Shown here in pieces: positions 10,340 to 21,407 of a DNA stretch of 64,000 bases; position 1 is the first letter of the stretch, and each line of letters opens with the position of its first letter. Origin of the DNA: Chlorocebus sabaeus (taxonomy: Eukaryota; Chordata; Mammalia; Primates; Cercopithecidae). The position numbers and the translations under genes were made by a program. Location of the stretch: assembly GCF_047675955.1 (NCBI RefSeq), contig NC_132910.1, positions 113,381,143-113,445,142 of the forward strand. Reading direction: 5' to 3'. The notes under the pieces are model-generated. The model ran no database searches, was not told the origin of the DNA, and saw nothing but the letters and a program-made list of their open reading frames with translations.

Positions 10340-11453
10340 AAAAATACTGTAAATACAGTAATAAAAACAGCATGGCACTGGAAAAAAAGAGTAGATACAA
10401 TTAACAATGGAACAGAATAAAGGACCCAGAAATAGACCCACTCAAATAGAGTTAAGTGATCTTTGCCAAAGAAGCAAATGAAATACAATGAAAAGAATAT
10501 TTTCAACAAATGCTACTGGAGCAACTATACATTGACTTACAAATTAAAAAAAAAAAATGAAGTTAGACACAGACCCTTCACAAAAATTAACTCAAAATTA
10601 ATCTTAGACCTATGCATAAAATTCAAAACTATAAAACTCCTAGAAGATTAACATAGGAGAAAATCTAGATGACTTTGGGTTTTATAACTTTCTAGATAGG
10701 ACACCAAAGGCATGATCCATGAAAGAAATAATTGATAAACTGAACTTCATTACAATTAAAAAGTTTTGCTCTGCCAAAGACACAAACCACATATTGGAAG
10801 AAAATATTTGCAAAAGACATGTTTGATAAAAAAAAAAAAACACTGTTATCCAGAATACACAAAGAATTCTCAGAACTCAACAATAAAACAATCCAAATGG
10901 GCAAAAATAGCTGACAGATCCTTCAACAAGTAAGATACACAGATGGAAAATAAGCATATGAAAGATGTTCAACATCATATTTCATTAGAGAATTGAAAAT
11001 GACAACAACAAGATACTACTGCTTACCTATTGGAACGGCCCAAATCCCAAACACTCATAACACTGAATGCTGGCAACAGCAACTCTCATTCATTCCTGAT
11101 GGGAATAAAAAATAGTGCTGCCACTTTGGAAGACAGTTTGGTAGTTTCTTACAAAACTAAACATATTCTTGCCATACAGTCCATCAATCACACTCCTGAG
11201 TATTTACCCAAACGAGTTGAAAACTTATATTCATGCAAAAGCGTTTATACAGATGTTTATAGCAATTTAAATCATAATTGCCATACCATGGAAGCAACCA
11301 AATTGTCCTTCAATGAGTGAATGGATAAATAATCTTGGTATATCCAGACAATGCAATATTATTTGGCACTAAAAGGAATGAACTTTCAATCCATGGGGGA
11401 AAAAAAAAGAGCAATCTTAAAGGCATATCACTAAGTAAAAGAATCCAATTTAA
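10340..11453 (+). mobile_element. L1M ORF2 3' region, truncated
   Basis: About 1.1 kb follows the C-terminal third of L1 ORF2 in order: 'aacagcatggcactgg', 'gacccagaaatagacccac', 'aaaactcctagaagattaac', 'ttctcagaactcaacaata', and 'gatgggaataaaaaatagtg' to 'acaatgcaatattatttggc'. Many stops and frameshifts are present. Similarity ends at the AluY at 11454 and does not clearly resume after it. The age looks like L1MB/L1MC. Confidence 0.85.
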
Positions 11454-11777
11454 GCCGGGCATGGTGGCTCACACCTATAATCCCAGCACTTTGGGAGGTC
11501 GAGGCGGGCGGATCACGAGGTCAGGAGATTGAGACCATCCTGGCTAACACAGTGAAACCTTATCTCTACTAAAAATACAAAAAATTAGCCGAGCATGGTG
11601 GCGGGCGCCTGTAGTCCCAGCTACTGGGGAGGCTGAGGCAGGAGAATGACGTGAACCCGGGAGGCGGAGCTTGCAGTGAGCCCAGATCGCGCCACTGCAC
11701 TCCAGCCTGGGCGACAGAGCGCGACTCTGTCTCAAAAAAAAGATTAAAAAATAATAATAATAATAAATAAAAAATAT
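11454..11777 (+). mobile_element. AluY-type element
   Basis: Sense Alu starting 'gccgggcatggtggctcac', with AluY-type 'ggtcaggagattgagaccat' and 'gagaatgacgtgaacccggg'. The tail changes from oligo-A to AATAAT repeats (about 11740-11777). It is inserted at the end of the L1M relic. Confidence 0.92.
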
Positions 11778-12259
11778 TATCAGTAAGCACCATACTGCTG
11801 CATCAAGTAACACTCATTTTCACTGCAGTATACTATTACACTGAGGCATTCTTTTACATTCCATCAACAAGAATATTTGCACACACTGTCAATTTATTTT
11901 AATCGAGAAGCAGTAGAACCATTTCCAGTTTTTTCTTACTGGAAGTAAGTTATTGTAAATTTTCATCCTTCTATCTCCTGATACGTGCAAGTATTTTTCT
12001 AGGGTATTAAGGCAAGGCATAGATTGCTGAAGCATACGGGATAAGAATAAGCTTTATAAGAAAATGACAAATTGTTTTTCATAGGGCTTATATATTCCTG
12101 GAATACAGTGGTACACTCCTGGAGTAAAACATTACAGTCCTGTCTATATTATGAGCACACTGTCATCCGTATTTGCTCCAAAATCTTTCCTGCATACTTT
12201 CTTACCTAAAAGGCACCAAACAGAATTCCTACAAGTAAGTGAATTTTATCCTATTTTCG
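11778..12259. other. Unassigned sequence
   Basis: Some resemblance to old L1 is possible but too weak to call. Confidence 0.4.
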
Positions 12260-13110
12260 AGATAAAATAATTATCCAATAAAAGCTATATACTAGTGAGA
12301 AAAAAGAGTCCCAACTTAGATTATTCAAGCAACTGTGAAAATAAACAGGAACAATCAATTAGAAAACTACATACTCATATGGCTTATGAAAACTAATGAA
12401 ACAATATTGAAATGATCATTGTCCTAATCCAAAACTGTATTGAAAATAAATTGATGGAACATATGGAACAGTTTGTATGCAAGGACGCCTCTCTTTAGAA
12501 ATATTTATACATATAGCTAACCCAATATCAAATAAAAGACTAAGCAAAAGAAGAGAACATGCATGGTAATTTAAATATAAGAAAAAAATCATTCAGCAAA
12601 CTTTAATATCCCTTCTCAATTAAAAAATGTATTATATGGCCAGGCGCGGTGGCTCACACCTGTAATCCCAGCACTTTGGGAGGCCGAGGTGGGCGGATCA
12701 CGAGGTCAGGAGATCGAGACCATCCTGGCTAACACGGTGAAACCCGTCTCTACTAAAAATACAAAAAATTAGCCGGGCGTGGTGGCCGGCGCCTGTAGTC
12801 CCAGCTACTCGGGAGGCTGAGGCAGGAGAATGGCATGAACCCAGAAGGCGGAGCTCGCAGTGAGCCGAGATCGTACCACCGCGCTCCAGCCTGGGTGACA
12901 GAGCAAGACTCCATTAAAAAAAAAAAAAAAAGTATTATAAAATTAATATTAAAGAGATAGAACATTAATAACAAATTTATTGTGTTCTGATATTTCAGGA
13001 ATAACCACTAATATGTGTGATATATGAAAGTAATAACCTTCACAGTTGACCAAAAATAAGATGTCTAGGAATAAATCATATAAAGATTTGCAAAAAATTT
13101 GATGAATTTA
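12260..13110 (+). mobile_element. Probable old L1 ORF2 relic split by an AluY
   Basis: Weak similarity to L1 ORF2 lies on both sides of the AluY. The best is at 13045-13110, where 'gatgtctaggaataaatcat' matches the L1 'atacttaggaataaattt' region, followed by a 'tttgcaaaaaatttgat' block. The 12480-12620 part is more doubtful. Confidence 0.35.
12638..12931 (+). mobile_element. AluY-type element
   Basis: Full-length sense Alu ('ggccaggcgcggtggctcac') with AluY-type 'caggagatcgagaccatcct' and a pure A tail at 12916-12931. The flanks 'atgtattatat' before and 'gtattataa' after look like a target duplication. Confidence 0.95.
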
Positions 13111-13596
13111 TAAAATGTCATTCATGTACATAATATTATCAGCTCAGAACAAAAATGTACAATTCCCAAGTTACCCCTTGACTTCATTTATTTCTTTATA
13201 TTCTGAATGTAATTTTTAAATGAATCCAGTATGAATTATTTTTCTAACAAGTAAAGCAAGACATCATGTGCTGGGTACTCAAGCTCTCAGTGACTGAGGT
13301 ATTGGTACCAGTTGTCTTTCTATTAAAACATTGTAGTATCTTTTCCCTAACATTAAAAATTATAAATTTTAGCTCCAAAAGGATAGATTTGTGCTTGTAA
13401 AAATTATAAATACATTGCTGAGACAGGGATCTTGGCAATTTCCTTAAATTACAGAAATGATACTATCGGTACTCTCGTGTTATAAAGAATAGTTTTTATC
13501 CCATTCCTTGAATCAGAAAGTTGTATCAATGCCTTTTCTTTCAAATGTCAGCAATTTTCTGCAAAGTTATTGGAAAGTGAGATTAAAATCTATGGT
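13111..13596. other. Unassigned AT-rich sequence
   Basis: No repeat family or gene recognised. Confidence 0.45.
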
Positions 13597-13735
13597 GACT
13601 TTGGAGATCATCTAGTATGTCTCCTTGTTTTATAAATTTGGAAACCAAATTGTTAGTGGATTTCCCAAAATCTTTAAACCTTGGTATGACAGGAACTAGC
13701 AATAGGATTGCTATTTCCAAGCACCATATGTTTTA
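13597..13735 (-). mobile_element. MIR SINE, antisense
   Basis: Follows the reverse complement of MIR: 'ggagatcatctagtatgt', 'ttataaatttggaaaccaaa' (the 'acagatgaggaaactgag' region), 'gtggatttcccaaaat', and 'aggattgctatttccaagca'. Strongly diverged. Confidence 0.5.
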
Positions 13736-13835
13736 TTTATTTTCTAACACACACTTATGGAGGATTTATTTTGTGCCAGGCCCTTCCCTCTATGGTTTCC
13801 TGATAATAACTTGTATAGGCCTGGTGCCATTTTTA
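13736..13835 (-). mobile_element. Possible L2 3' end, antisense
   Basis: 'atggaggatttattttgtgc' followed by 'caggcccttccctctatgg' resembles the antisense L2 3' motif ('cctactatgtgccaggcact'). Short and decayed. Confidence 0.35.
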
Positions 13836-13885
13836 ATATACCATAGTAATAAATGTCTTTCCATAAAAATTCTGAAGTACCTATC

Positions 13886-14270
13886 TGATATGGTTTGGCT
13901 CTGTGTCCCTACCTGAATCTCATCTCAGATTGGAATCCCCACGTGTTGAGGAAGGGGCCTCTAATCCCCATGTATGGAGGGAGGGAGGTGATTGAATCAT
14001 GGGGCTGGTTTCCCCCATGCTGTTCTCATGATAGTGATTCTCATGTGACCCGATGGTTTTATAAGCATTTAACATTTCCCCTGCTCGCACTTCTCTCTCC
14101 TGCTGCCAAGTAAAGAAGGTCTTTGCTTCCCCCTTTGCCTTCTGCCATGACTGTAAGTTTCCTGATGCCTCCCCAGCCATGTGGAACTGTGAGTCCATTA
14201 AACCTCTTTCCTTTATAAATTACCCATTCTCAAGTATTTCTTTATGGCAGTGTGAAAACAGACTAATACA
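13886..14270 (+). mobile_element. THE1/MST-type (ERVL-MaLR) solo LTR
   Basis: Begins 'tgatatggtttggctctgtg' and ends 'gtgtgaaaacagactaatac' then 'a', the typical MaLR LTR ends. A perfect 5-bp target duplication, 'ctatc' at 13881-13885 and 14271-14275, brackets it. The 385-bp length fits a solo LTR left by LTR-LTR recombination. Internal landmarks are 'gaggtgattgaatcatgggg', 'gtgagtccattaaacctctt' and 'ataaattacccattctcaag'. Confidence 0.92.
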
Positions 14271-14275
14271 CTATC

Positions 14276-14756
14276 AATATTAGTTTTGTCAAATAATTTT
14301 CTAAGGTAAAATACATGGTGTGAATTATTCTATCACTTCCCTGAAATTAATTTAGCCAGTAATTATGATAATAAGACTCAATATTTTGAATATTTTATTA
14401 TCCCTCCTCAAATTATGATTCAGTGGTGTCATTCTAAAATGCATACTCAAATTTTTACTTCTGTGATTACTTAAACCAGTGATATAATGACTTAAAAATT
14501 GCCTTTAGAAGTACACGAATGACACAGAACAGGCGTGAGCATTCGAGGAAGCTTCCAGTACTTGTTTTGATGAAGCAGGTGAGAGTGTTAATCTGTTGTA
14601 AGCCCAACTTTACCGGGAGGAAAGAGAAGAGATTAGGCAAGGACCAACTCTCAGTCATGAATCAAAGTCTATGACTTTATGACCAAGCCTCTATATCCTT
14701 AGTAATTTCCAACAATTATTACCAGTGCATCTAACAGAAAAAGAAAAAAAAATGCA
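14276..14756. other. Unassigned sequence
   Basis: Nothing recognisable; no coding signal. Confidence 0.45.
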
Positions 14757-14764
14757 TGTGTGTG

Positions 14765-14812
<48 letters not shown>
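14757..14812. repeat. (TG)n(TA)n microsatellite
   Basis: A short TG tract is followed by about 19 uninterrupted TA units. Likely to vary in length and to form cruciforms. Confidence 0.95.
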
Positions 14813-14814
<2 letters not shown>

Positions 14815-15144
14815 CTTGAAAACAACTATGTTTTTGAAAGTATTTTCTAATAATTCTTAAAATGCTGGAAAATCAAAGTATCTACAGAAAAAATAAACAC
14901 AGGTACTGTATTACACCTAGTTTGAAGAATCACAGTGAACCAACGGGCTGCTCTTTAATAGGGAAAAATCAGAACAGATTAGTTTTATGCCCATTCTATG
15001 ATTTTTCCCCTAAACTAAGACATTGTATTGAATCACTTGGGCAATTCAGTTTCAGTAGAATTTGAAACAGAAAATTTGAGTTTTTTTGAGTCTTCATCTT
15101 CTATAAATACCTAATGCAGTTACCAAAATATTGCTTTTTGATGA

Positions 15145-15405
15145 AAGGAAAGATAGCATTGTGATTGCAATCACAGACATTGACGTCAGACCACCTGGGT
15201 TTGAATTCCAATTTTGTCATTTATATACTGCATAAGTTAAGAGAAATTACCTAACCTTTGTGTTCCTAGTTTTTAAAAAAATAATATTAATAGTACCCAC
15301 CTCAGGAGTAAGAATTGGTATGAGAGGAGTTCACATATGCAAAGTGCTCAGAACAGTGGCGGCCACATAGTGAGTTTTCTGCATTTGCTGTTATTAGTTG
15401 TCATC
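15145..15405 (+). mobile_element. MIR SINE, near full length
   Basis: Sense MIR: 'gacgtcagaccacctgggtt' then 'tgaattcc', 'gagaaattacctaacctttg', 'aatagtacccacctcagg', 'gcaaagtgctcagaacagtg', and 'gccacatagtgagttttctg'. It ends with 'gctgttattagttg', close to the family 3' end. Confidence 0.85.
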
Positions 15406-15787
15406 AAGTTACATTCTTAAAAAGAACTATTACATCTTGTCCAACTTAATCTGTCATTAGCTAAACAGGAGCATGTGTGTGCCAATAACATTTGTCTTTT
15501 TTCCACATATGTTATCATGTTAAAATGACAAGTCAAAACATGGAGATAGAAATTAAGTTTTGAGAAAAGCTGCTATTTTTTCCTATATGACACAAATGTA
15601 AACCCTCAGGTAAAAAAACACCCACTCAGCATAATTGCTGTACGAGTAAACCTTTATCAGTCATCACATTTTCTTTTCATTAACCCACATTTTCTTTTCT
15701 TTTTTGATGGAAAAATGAGTACAGCTAGAAGACAACAATATTTAAGTATACTTTTCTTAAAAAAATTTTTTTAAAGGACAAGACGTT
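15406..15787. other. Unassigned sequence
   Basis: No gene or repeat recognised. Confidence 0.45.
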
Positions 15788-16335
15788 TGTTGTCAGAAAA
15801 GGGATCTTGTCCCAGACCCCATAAAGAGGTTCTTGGATCTCTTTGGGGAAAGAATTCAGGGCGAGTTGCAGAGTATAGTAAAGATAAAACAGCTTATTAG
15901 GAACTACTCTACTACAGAGTAAGTCATCCTCAGAAAGCACAAGGAGGAACGCCCCTATCTTAAACATAATTCTTGCTTACATAGGATTGAAAGGCTAAGA
16001 ATGGTATACTTTATTACAAACGCTTGTGATCAGCTTGTGACAGGCTATTAACATTATTTTCCTAGTAACTATTGATTTCAGCAAGAATTATGATTAACTA
16101 CTATCTTTAAAGTGAAACATATTTTTAAACTAAGAATGCTTTTTCTTCTTGACATTTTTAGGACATCAGGACATTTTTATAAATTCTGGGTCTTTATGTA
16201 TCATTAATTTGTTTCCTCAAACATAAAAATCTTGTGACCAAGAGTGCCTAATTCCCTGAGAATGTAACTGAGCAGTTTTGGTTTTATCCAGCCTTTATTC
16301 AAGATGGAGTCACTCTGGTGAGGATGCCTCTGACA
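15788..16335 (-). mobile_element. ERV1-type LTR (MER4-like), reverse orientation
   Basis: Reads like the reverse complement of a gammaretroviral LTR. It has 'aagaggttcttggatctctt', 'aagaattcagggcgagttgc', 'aacagcttattaggaac' (the antisense polyadenylation/R region), 'agtgcctaattccctgagaa', 'ccagcctttattcaagatgg', 'agtcactctgg', and an end 'gcctctgaca'. Boundaries start TG and end CA. No clear target duplication is seen. The subfamily is uncertain and no viral genes accompany it. Confidence 0.6.
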
Positions 16336-16973
16336 TGTTGATGTCTGTTCCTGTTTTGGGGAGAGAAGACTTCGGAGCCAGCCAATGATTCACCATAGAG
16401 AGAGACACAGCTCCCTGGAAGTGGTGCTCTTCCTTCACATGTCACTTTCTTTCTGACTTTATGATACTGGTCTTGCCATTTTTTTCTCTTCAGACATAAT
16501 TTCAGTTTCATACCTTTAACTCTGTAATTTTCATTTTTAATTGACCCATTTTTTAAATTTTGGAATGGGAGTTTCATTATCGAAAAGTGCTGTGCCATAT
16601 ATCATGACATTCTCAGCCAGGCCTCCATAAGAAATGCTACCTGTTAGCAATTTGCAGTAATTATTTCTTCATATATGTTATTGAACTGGTCTTGTCCATA
16701 GCCTTTAGGTTGCTAAGTGGTGAAAATAAGCCATTCAGTTTTAAGAACAAAATTTTTATGACTTTTTAACATTAAAAAAGAAAGCATTTTTCTTTAAATA
16801 AAATATATAAGTAACCTCTGAGAAAATTATCCAAAAATGTTATGTAAAAAGTTTGAAAGGAAATAGAATTGCATATACTCCCTATTAGCTCTATTCCTGG
16901 CCTTGGGAAAGTTATTCGCCATTTTGGGGCCTTGGTTTCATAAGCCTCAAAATGTATCTGATTAAATGTTTTT
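16336..16973. other. Unassigned sequence
   Basis: T-rich and A-rich stretches; no gene or repeat recognised. Confidence 0.45.
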
Positions 16974-16990
16974 AAGGATTACAAACATTC

Positions 16991-17290
16991 TTTTATTTTT
17001 TTAATTTTTGAGATGGAGTCTCACTCTGTCGCCCAGGCTGGAGTGCAGTGGCGCGATCTCAGCTCACTGAAAGCTCCGCCTCCCGGGTTCACACACTTCT
17101 CCTGCCTCAACCTCCCGAGTAGCTGGGACTACAGGCGCCCGCCACCATGCCTGGCTAATTTTTTGTATTTTTAGTAGAGACGGGGTTTCACTGTGTTAGC
17201 CAGGATGGTGTCAACCTCCTGACCTCGTGATTCACCCACCTTGGCCTCCCAAAGTGTTGGGATTACAGGCGTGAGCCACCGCAGCCAGCC
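16991..17290 (-). mobile_element. AluY-type element, reverse orientation
   Basis: Antisense Alu from a T-rich tail to 'ccaccgcagccagcc'. It is bracketed by a 17-bp near-perfect target duplication, 'aaggattacaaacattc' (16974-16990) and 'aagaattataaacattc' (17291-17307). Confidence 0.95.
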
Positions 17291-17454
17291 AAGAATTATA
17301 AACATTCTTGATGTAAGCAGTCTGTCATAGAGTAGATACTTAGAATATATATTTTTTTTCTAACGAGAGTAATTAAACATTTCTAAGAAAAACTGAGCAA
17401 ATAGAGGCACTGTGAAACAAGTAATGCATTAAAAAATCAATTTGGCCTTTTGCC

Positions 17455-18125
17455 TTTTTGTTTCTATGGCTACTCTTTGGTTCAGGCATCAATCCGTTTT
17501 GCCTGGACTATGGCAATGGCCTCTAAATTCCAATAGTCTACAGTGGTCTCCCAACATATTCTCCCATCTGTAACTGAACTCCCAAAGTCTGCTGTTAACG
17601 AATACAGTATTATACTTTCTTGAAACATTATACCAAATACTAGACTTTTCAATGATTCCTTTTGGCTTACACAATGTCAAAACCCCTTCACAACCTGGCC
17701 ACACTCACCTTTCCATCTTCATTTACAGATGCTCTCTATCATGTACTTACCACTCACTCACATCTCTGCTTCTTCTCTAGCATTTTCTATGCTCAAAGTG
17801 GTCTTATCTTTCCTCCAAAATGAAAGTTTTTCTATTCTTCCAGTTTTAAATAAAATATTTGGTCTACTGGAAAGCTTTCCCTAAGCAGACTTTCTACCAG
17901 AGCAATAACACCTGACACTCTATATGCCCATAACTCTCATGAACAGTGGGAACATTCCATTTTACATTAAGCTAGTTTTTATCTACGTATAAGCTTTCTG
18001 TCTGGTTTCCCACTAATTACGCTTCCAGACTTAAGATGGTTAGCTTCCTAGAGCCACAGTATTTTATTTTTGTATCTGTTGCATTCAGTATGTTTTCTGC
18101 CACATGCATAGTTTAATGTTAGATC
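17455..18125 (+). mobile_element. L2 (LINE2) 3' region, long copy
   Basis: About 670 bp tracks the L2 3' third in order: 'tgcctggactatggcaatgg', 'cccttcacaacctggccaca', 'ctcacctttccatcttcatt', 'tggaaagctttccctaag' (the 'gggaagccttccctgac' motif), 'aagatggttagcttcctaga' and 'tatttttgtatctgttgcat', with the terminal 'ttctgccacatgcatagttt'. No open frame. This is the best-preserved L2 in the window. Confidence 0.75.
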
Positions 18126-18543
18126 CAACCATCTTTTAGAGAGTATGTTTTGCTCTCAAACTTCTTCTCTAAATATGTAATGCATATCCCTTTGCTTTAA
18201 GTTAAACTTTATATTTCACAGTAATATATTTAGATTTAATTCACTATTTTTTAGTTACAATCTGCATGAATAAACTTTTAAAAATAGGAATATTATTGAA
18301 AAAAATATTTTAAGTTATCCTGAACTTCTTGATGAGGGGATATACGTTTCTGATCACATGAGATATGTGTGGACAAGGAAAGGAGGACAATTTTTAAAGT
18401 TACTGAATTGTTCATAGATCTTAAAATAATCAATATACAAATATGTATCCAATAGTATATAGAATGTTATGCCTTTCTGTTTACTAATGATCATACAAGA
18501 GCTATTTTCTATTAATCTTCTAGGTCATCAGAAATCCGATGAG
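18126..18543. other. Unassigned sequence
   Basis: No gene or repeat recognised. Confidence 0.45.
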
Positions 18544-18560
18544 AAAATAAATGGTCTAAT

Positions 18561-19436
18561 CCCAAAGGGCTAATATCCAGCAGGTACAAGGAACTCAAAC
18601 AATTTGACATGAAGAAAAATACATTTTAAAATGGGCAAAGTGCATGAACAGACATTTTTCAAAAGAGGACATGTAAGTGGTCAAAAAACATGAAAAATTG
18701 CCCAACATTACTAATTATGAAAAATGCAAATTAAACCAATCAGAATGGCTATTATTAAAAAGTCAAAAAACAACAAATGTTGGGAAGGATGCGGAGAAAC
18801 AGGAATGCTTATACACTGTTGATAGGTATGTAAATTAGTAAAACCTTTATGGAAAACAGTATGGAGATTCTCAAATAACTAAAAATAGAAGTTCCATTGA
18901 TCCAGCAATCACACTACTGGGTATATAACCAAAGGGAAAGAAATTAATAAATCAAAAAGATACCTGCACTGATATGTTTATTGCAACACTATTTACAATA
19001 GCAAACCCATGGAATCAACCTAAGTGCCCATCAATGGGAAAATGGATAAAGAAAATCTGGTATATGTACACTATGGAATATTATACAGACACAAAAAGAT
19101 GCAATTATGTCCTTTTCTGCAATATGGATGGAATTGGAGGCTATTACCAAAATGAAATAACTCAGCAATAAAAAGTCAGAAACTACACGGTCTCATTTAT
19201 AAGTGTGAGCTAAACAATGGGTATACATGGAAAGACAGAGAATGGAATAATGGGCAAAATATAGGAGGGTAGCAGAGGGGTGAGGGTTGAAAATTACCTA
19301 CTGGGTACGATGTTCACTATTCAGGAGATGGGTATACTAAAAGTCCAGACTTCAGCACTACATAATACATGCATGTAAGAAACTCACACTTGTGTCCCCA
19401 AAACATATAAAAATTAAAAAGATTAGAAAATAAGAA
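18561..19436 (+). mobile_element. 5'-truncated primate L1 (L1PB-like) with target duplication
   Basis: The ORF2 3' end and 3' UTR of a primate L1: 'caaagggctaatatccagca', 'ccaatcagaatggctattat', 'cactactgggtatataacca' then 'aaggg', 'atcaatgggaaaatggataa', 'gagggtagcagaggggtgag', and an A-rich tail. A perfect 17-bp target duplication ('aaaataaatggtctaat') is at 18544-18560 and 19437-19453. That marks a simple target-primed insertion with 5' truncation. The ORF2 frame is broken by stops. Confidence 0.93.
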
Positions 19437-19453
19437 AAAATAAATGGTCTAAT

Positions 19454-20013
19454 TATGAATAGCAAAAATATTTTCCATAATCATGGCTCTTTGAATAATC
19501 TGCTAAACAAATTTGTAATTTGATGGAACATATAGAATGAGCATATAAATGATACTGTTATATGAATCTGACTCAACATTTATTAAGCACTGGCAGAAAA
19601 TAGGTGACATGATAATATATTCATTTAGGATGATCATTGCATTTATTACATGTCAATGAACACATATTAGTACCATATTCTAAAATACTATTTATTCACA
19701 ATTTTCAAAAGAAATAACATTCTCAAAATGTAAAGTGATTCCTGATAGTTACATTAGCATGAGTGTTTCAACATAGGCTCAATGAATCTGTGTGTGTGCG
19801 AGAAACAGAACGAAAGCCCATCTGACAAGGGCTTTGAATTTCATACTACTCCCTTTTCTCCTATAATCTCTAGAAATTAATTTTTAGGGAGCTGTCATGA
19901 CACAAAATGATTCATGATAAAATTGTTCATTGCTTTTTGTTTCTGTGAAGCAACTGAAATTAGCATTATCATGTAGTCATTAAAACACGTTTAAGAATAA
20001 TCATCGAAAAAAA
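19454..20013. other. Unassigned sequence
   Basis: A short L2-like antisense scrap may be present near 19570-19600; nothing else recognised. Confidence 0.4.
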
Positions 20014-20110
20014 ATCTGCTACAGGGCTCTTAATCTTAAACCAGCATTTAGGACACTTTCATCCTAATGTGTCCTAATGCCACTTAAAGTTTAAGAGCCC
20101 TGTAGCAGAT
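20014..20110. repeat. 97-bp hairpin: perfect 20-bp terminal inverted repeats
   Basis: The arms 'atctgctacagggctcttaa' (20014-20033) and its exact reverse complement (20091-20110) enclose a 10-nt mismatched internal loop on each side. A second stem, 'gcatttaggacac' (20044-20056) with 'gtgtcctaatgc' (20069-20080), closes a 12-nt loop. It could be a MITE-like DNA transposon or a pre-miRNA-like hairpin. It is not MADE1. Function unknown. Confidence 0.9.
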
Positions 20111-20201
20111 CTTATATCTGATTTCATATGTTTCAAGAAAATCAAATTGGAATGTCAGCATATAAAAGGAAAATGAATGTATAGTAAAACAAATACCTGT
20201 G

Positions 20202-21407
20202 CAGTCATGTGTTGCTTAAAGATGGGGAATATGATCTGAGAAGTGCATCTTTAGGCAATTTCATCATTGCATGAATATCATAGAGTGTACTTACACAAAC
20301 CTAGATGGTAGAACCTACTACACACCTAGGGAATGTTTGCTATTGCTCCTGGGCTTCCAACCTGTACAGAATGTTACGGTACTGAATACTGTTAGTAATT
20401 GTAACACAGTGGCATTTGCATACCTAAATATATCTAAACACAGAAAGGTACAGTACAAATATGATATAAAAGACATAAAATGGTACACCTATCTTGGACA
20501 TTAACCATGAATGGAGCTTGCAGGACTGGAAGTTTTTCTGAGGGAGTCAGTGGGTGAGTGGTGAATGAGTGTGAAGGTCTAGGCCATTAGTGTACACTAC
20601 TGTCGACTTTATAAAGACTGTACACTTAGGCTACACTAAATTTATTTTGAAATATTTTTCTTTCTTCGATAATAAATACATCTTAGCTTGCTGTAACTTT
20701 TTTTACTTTAAAAACATTTTAATTTTTTAACTTGATTCTTTTGTAATACTAAAATGCACATTGTACAACTGTACAAAAATACTTTTTTTCTTTATATCCT
20801 TATTCTACAAACTTTTTCCTACTTTTAAATTTTTTACTTTTTTGAGTTTTTAATTTTTTTCTTAAAAATAAAGACACAAACACATACATTAGCCTAAGCC
20901 TACACAGGGTTGGGATCATATCACTGTCTCCCATCTCCCCAGCTTGTCCCACTGGAAGATCTTCAGGAGCAATAACATGCATGAAGCTGTCATCTCCGAT
21001 GATAACGATGTCTTCTTCTGGAATACCTCCTGAAGGACCTGCATGACGCTGCTTACAGTGAACTTTAAAAAATATATAAGTAGAAGGAGTACACTCCAAA
21101 ATGATGAAAATATGTAGTATATACATAAGCCAGTAGTAACAGAGTAATTAATTATCTTTATCAAGTGTTATGTGCTGTACATAACTGTATGTGTTATACT
21201 TTGATACAACTGACAGATAGTAGGTTTGTTTGCATCAGTATCACCACAAACACGTGTAACGTGTTGCACTATGGCATTATTGCCGCTATGACATCTAAAC
21301 ATTACTAAGCGATAGGGATTTCTTAGTTCAATTATAATCTTATGGGATCACTTTAGTATATGTGGTTTGTTGTTGACTGAAATGTCATTATGAAGCATGT
21401 GACTATG
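20202..21407 (+). mobile_element. Tigger3/Tigger4-type DNA transposon
   Basis: The left terminus 'cagtcatgtgttgcttaaag' and the right end 'gaagcatgtgactatg' are diverged copies of one inverted terminal repeat. Internal blocks 'tagagtgtacttacacaaac', 'ctactacacacctagggaat', and 'ttatgggatcactttagtat' near the right end match this TcMar-Tigger group. The length (about 1.2 kb) is shorter than an autonomous element. TA target duplications are not clearly preserved. Confidence 0.8.
20885..21065 (-). pseudogene. Tigger transposase remnant, antisense fragment
   Basis: On the minus strand a short decayed frame encodes 'GPSGGIPEEDIVIIGDDS' followed by an 'APEDLPVGQAGEMGDSD'-like stretch, acidic sequence I associate with this Tigger group. 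No catalytic DDE domain or helix-turn-helix is recognisable in this fragment, so it cannot encode an active transposase. It lies inside the transposon at 20202-21407. The family link is from memory. Confidence 0.5.

Noticed and set aside
15788..16335. Intact endogenous retrovirus
   Set aside because: Only a single LTR-like block is present; no second LTR or viral genes flank it.
20014..20110. MADE1 element
   Set aside because: The terminal repeats do not match the MADE1 ends ('ttaggttggtgcaaaagtaa').
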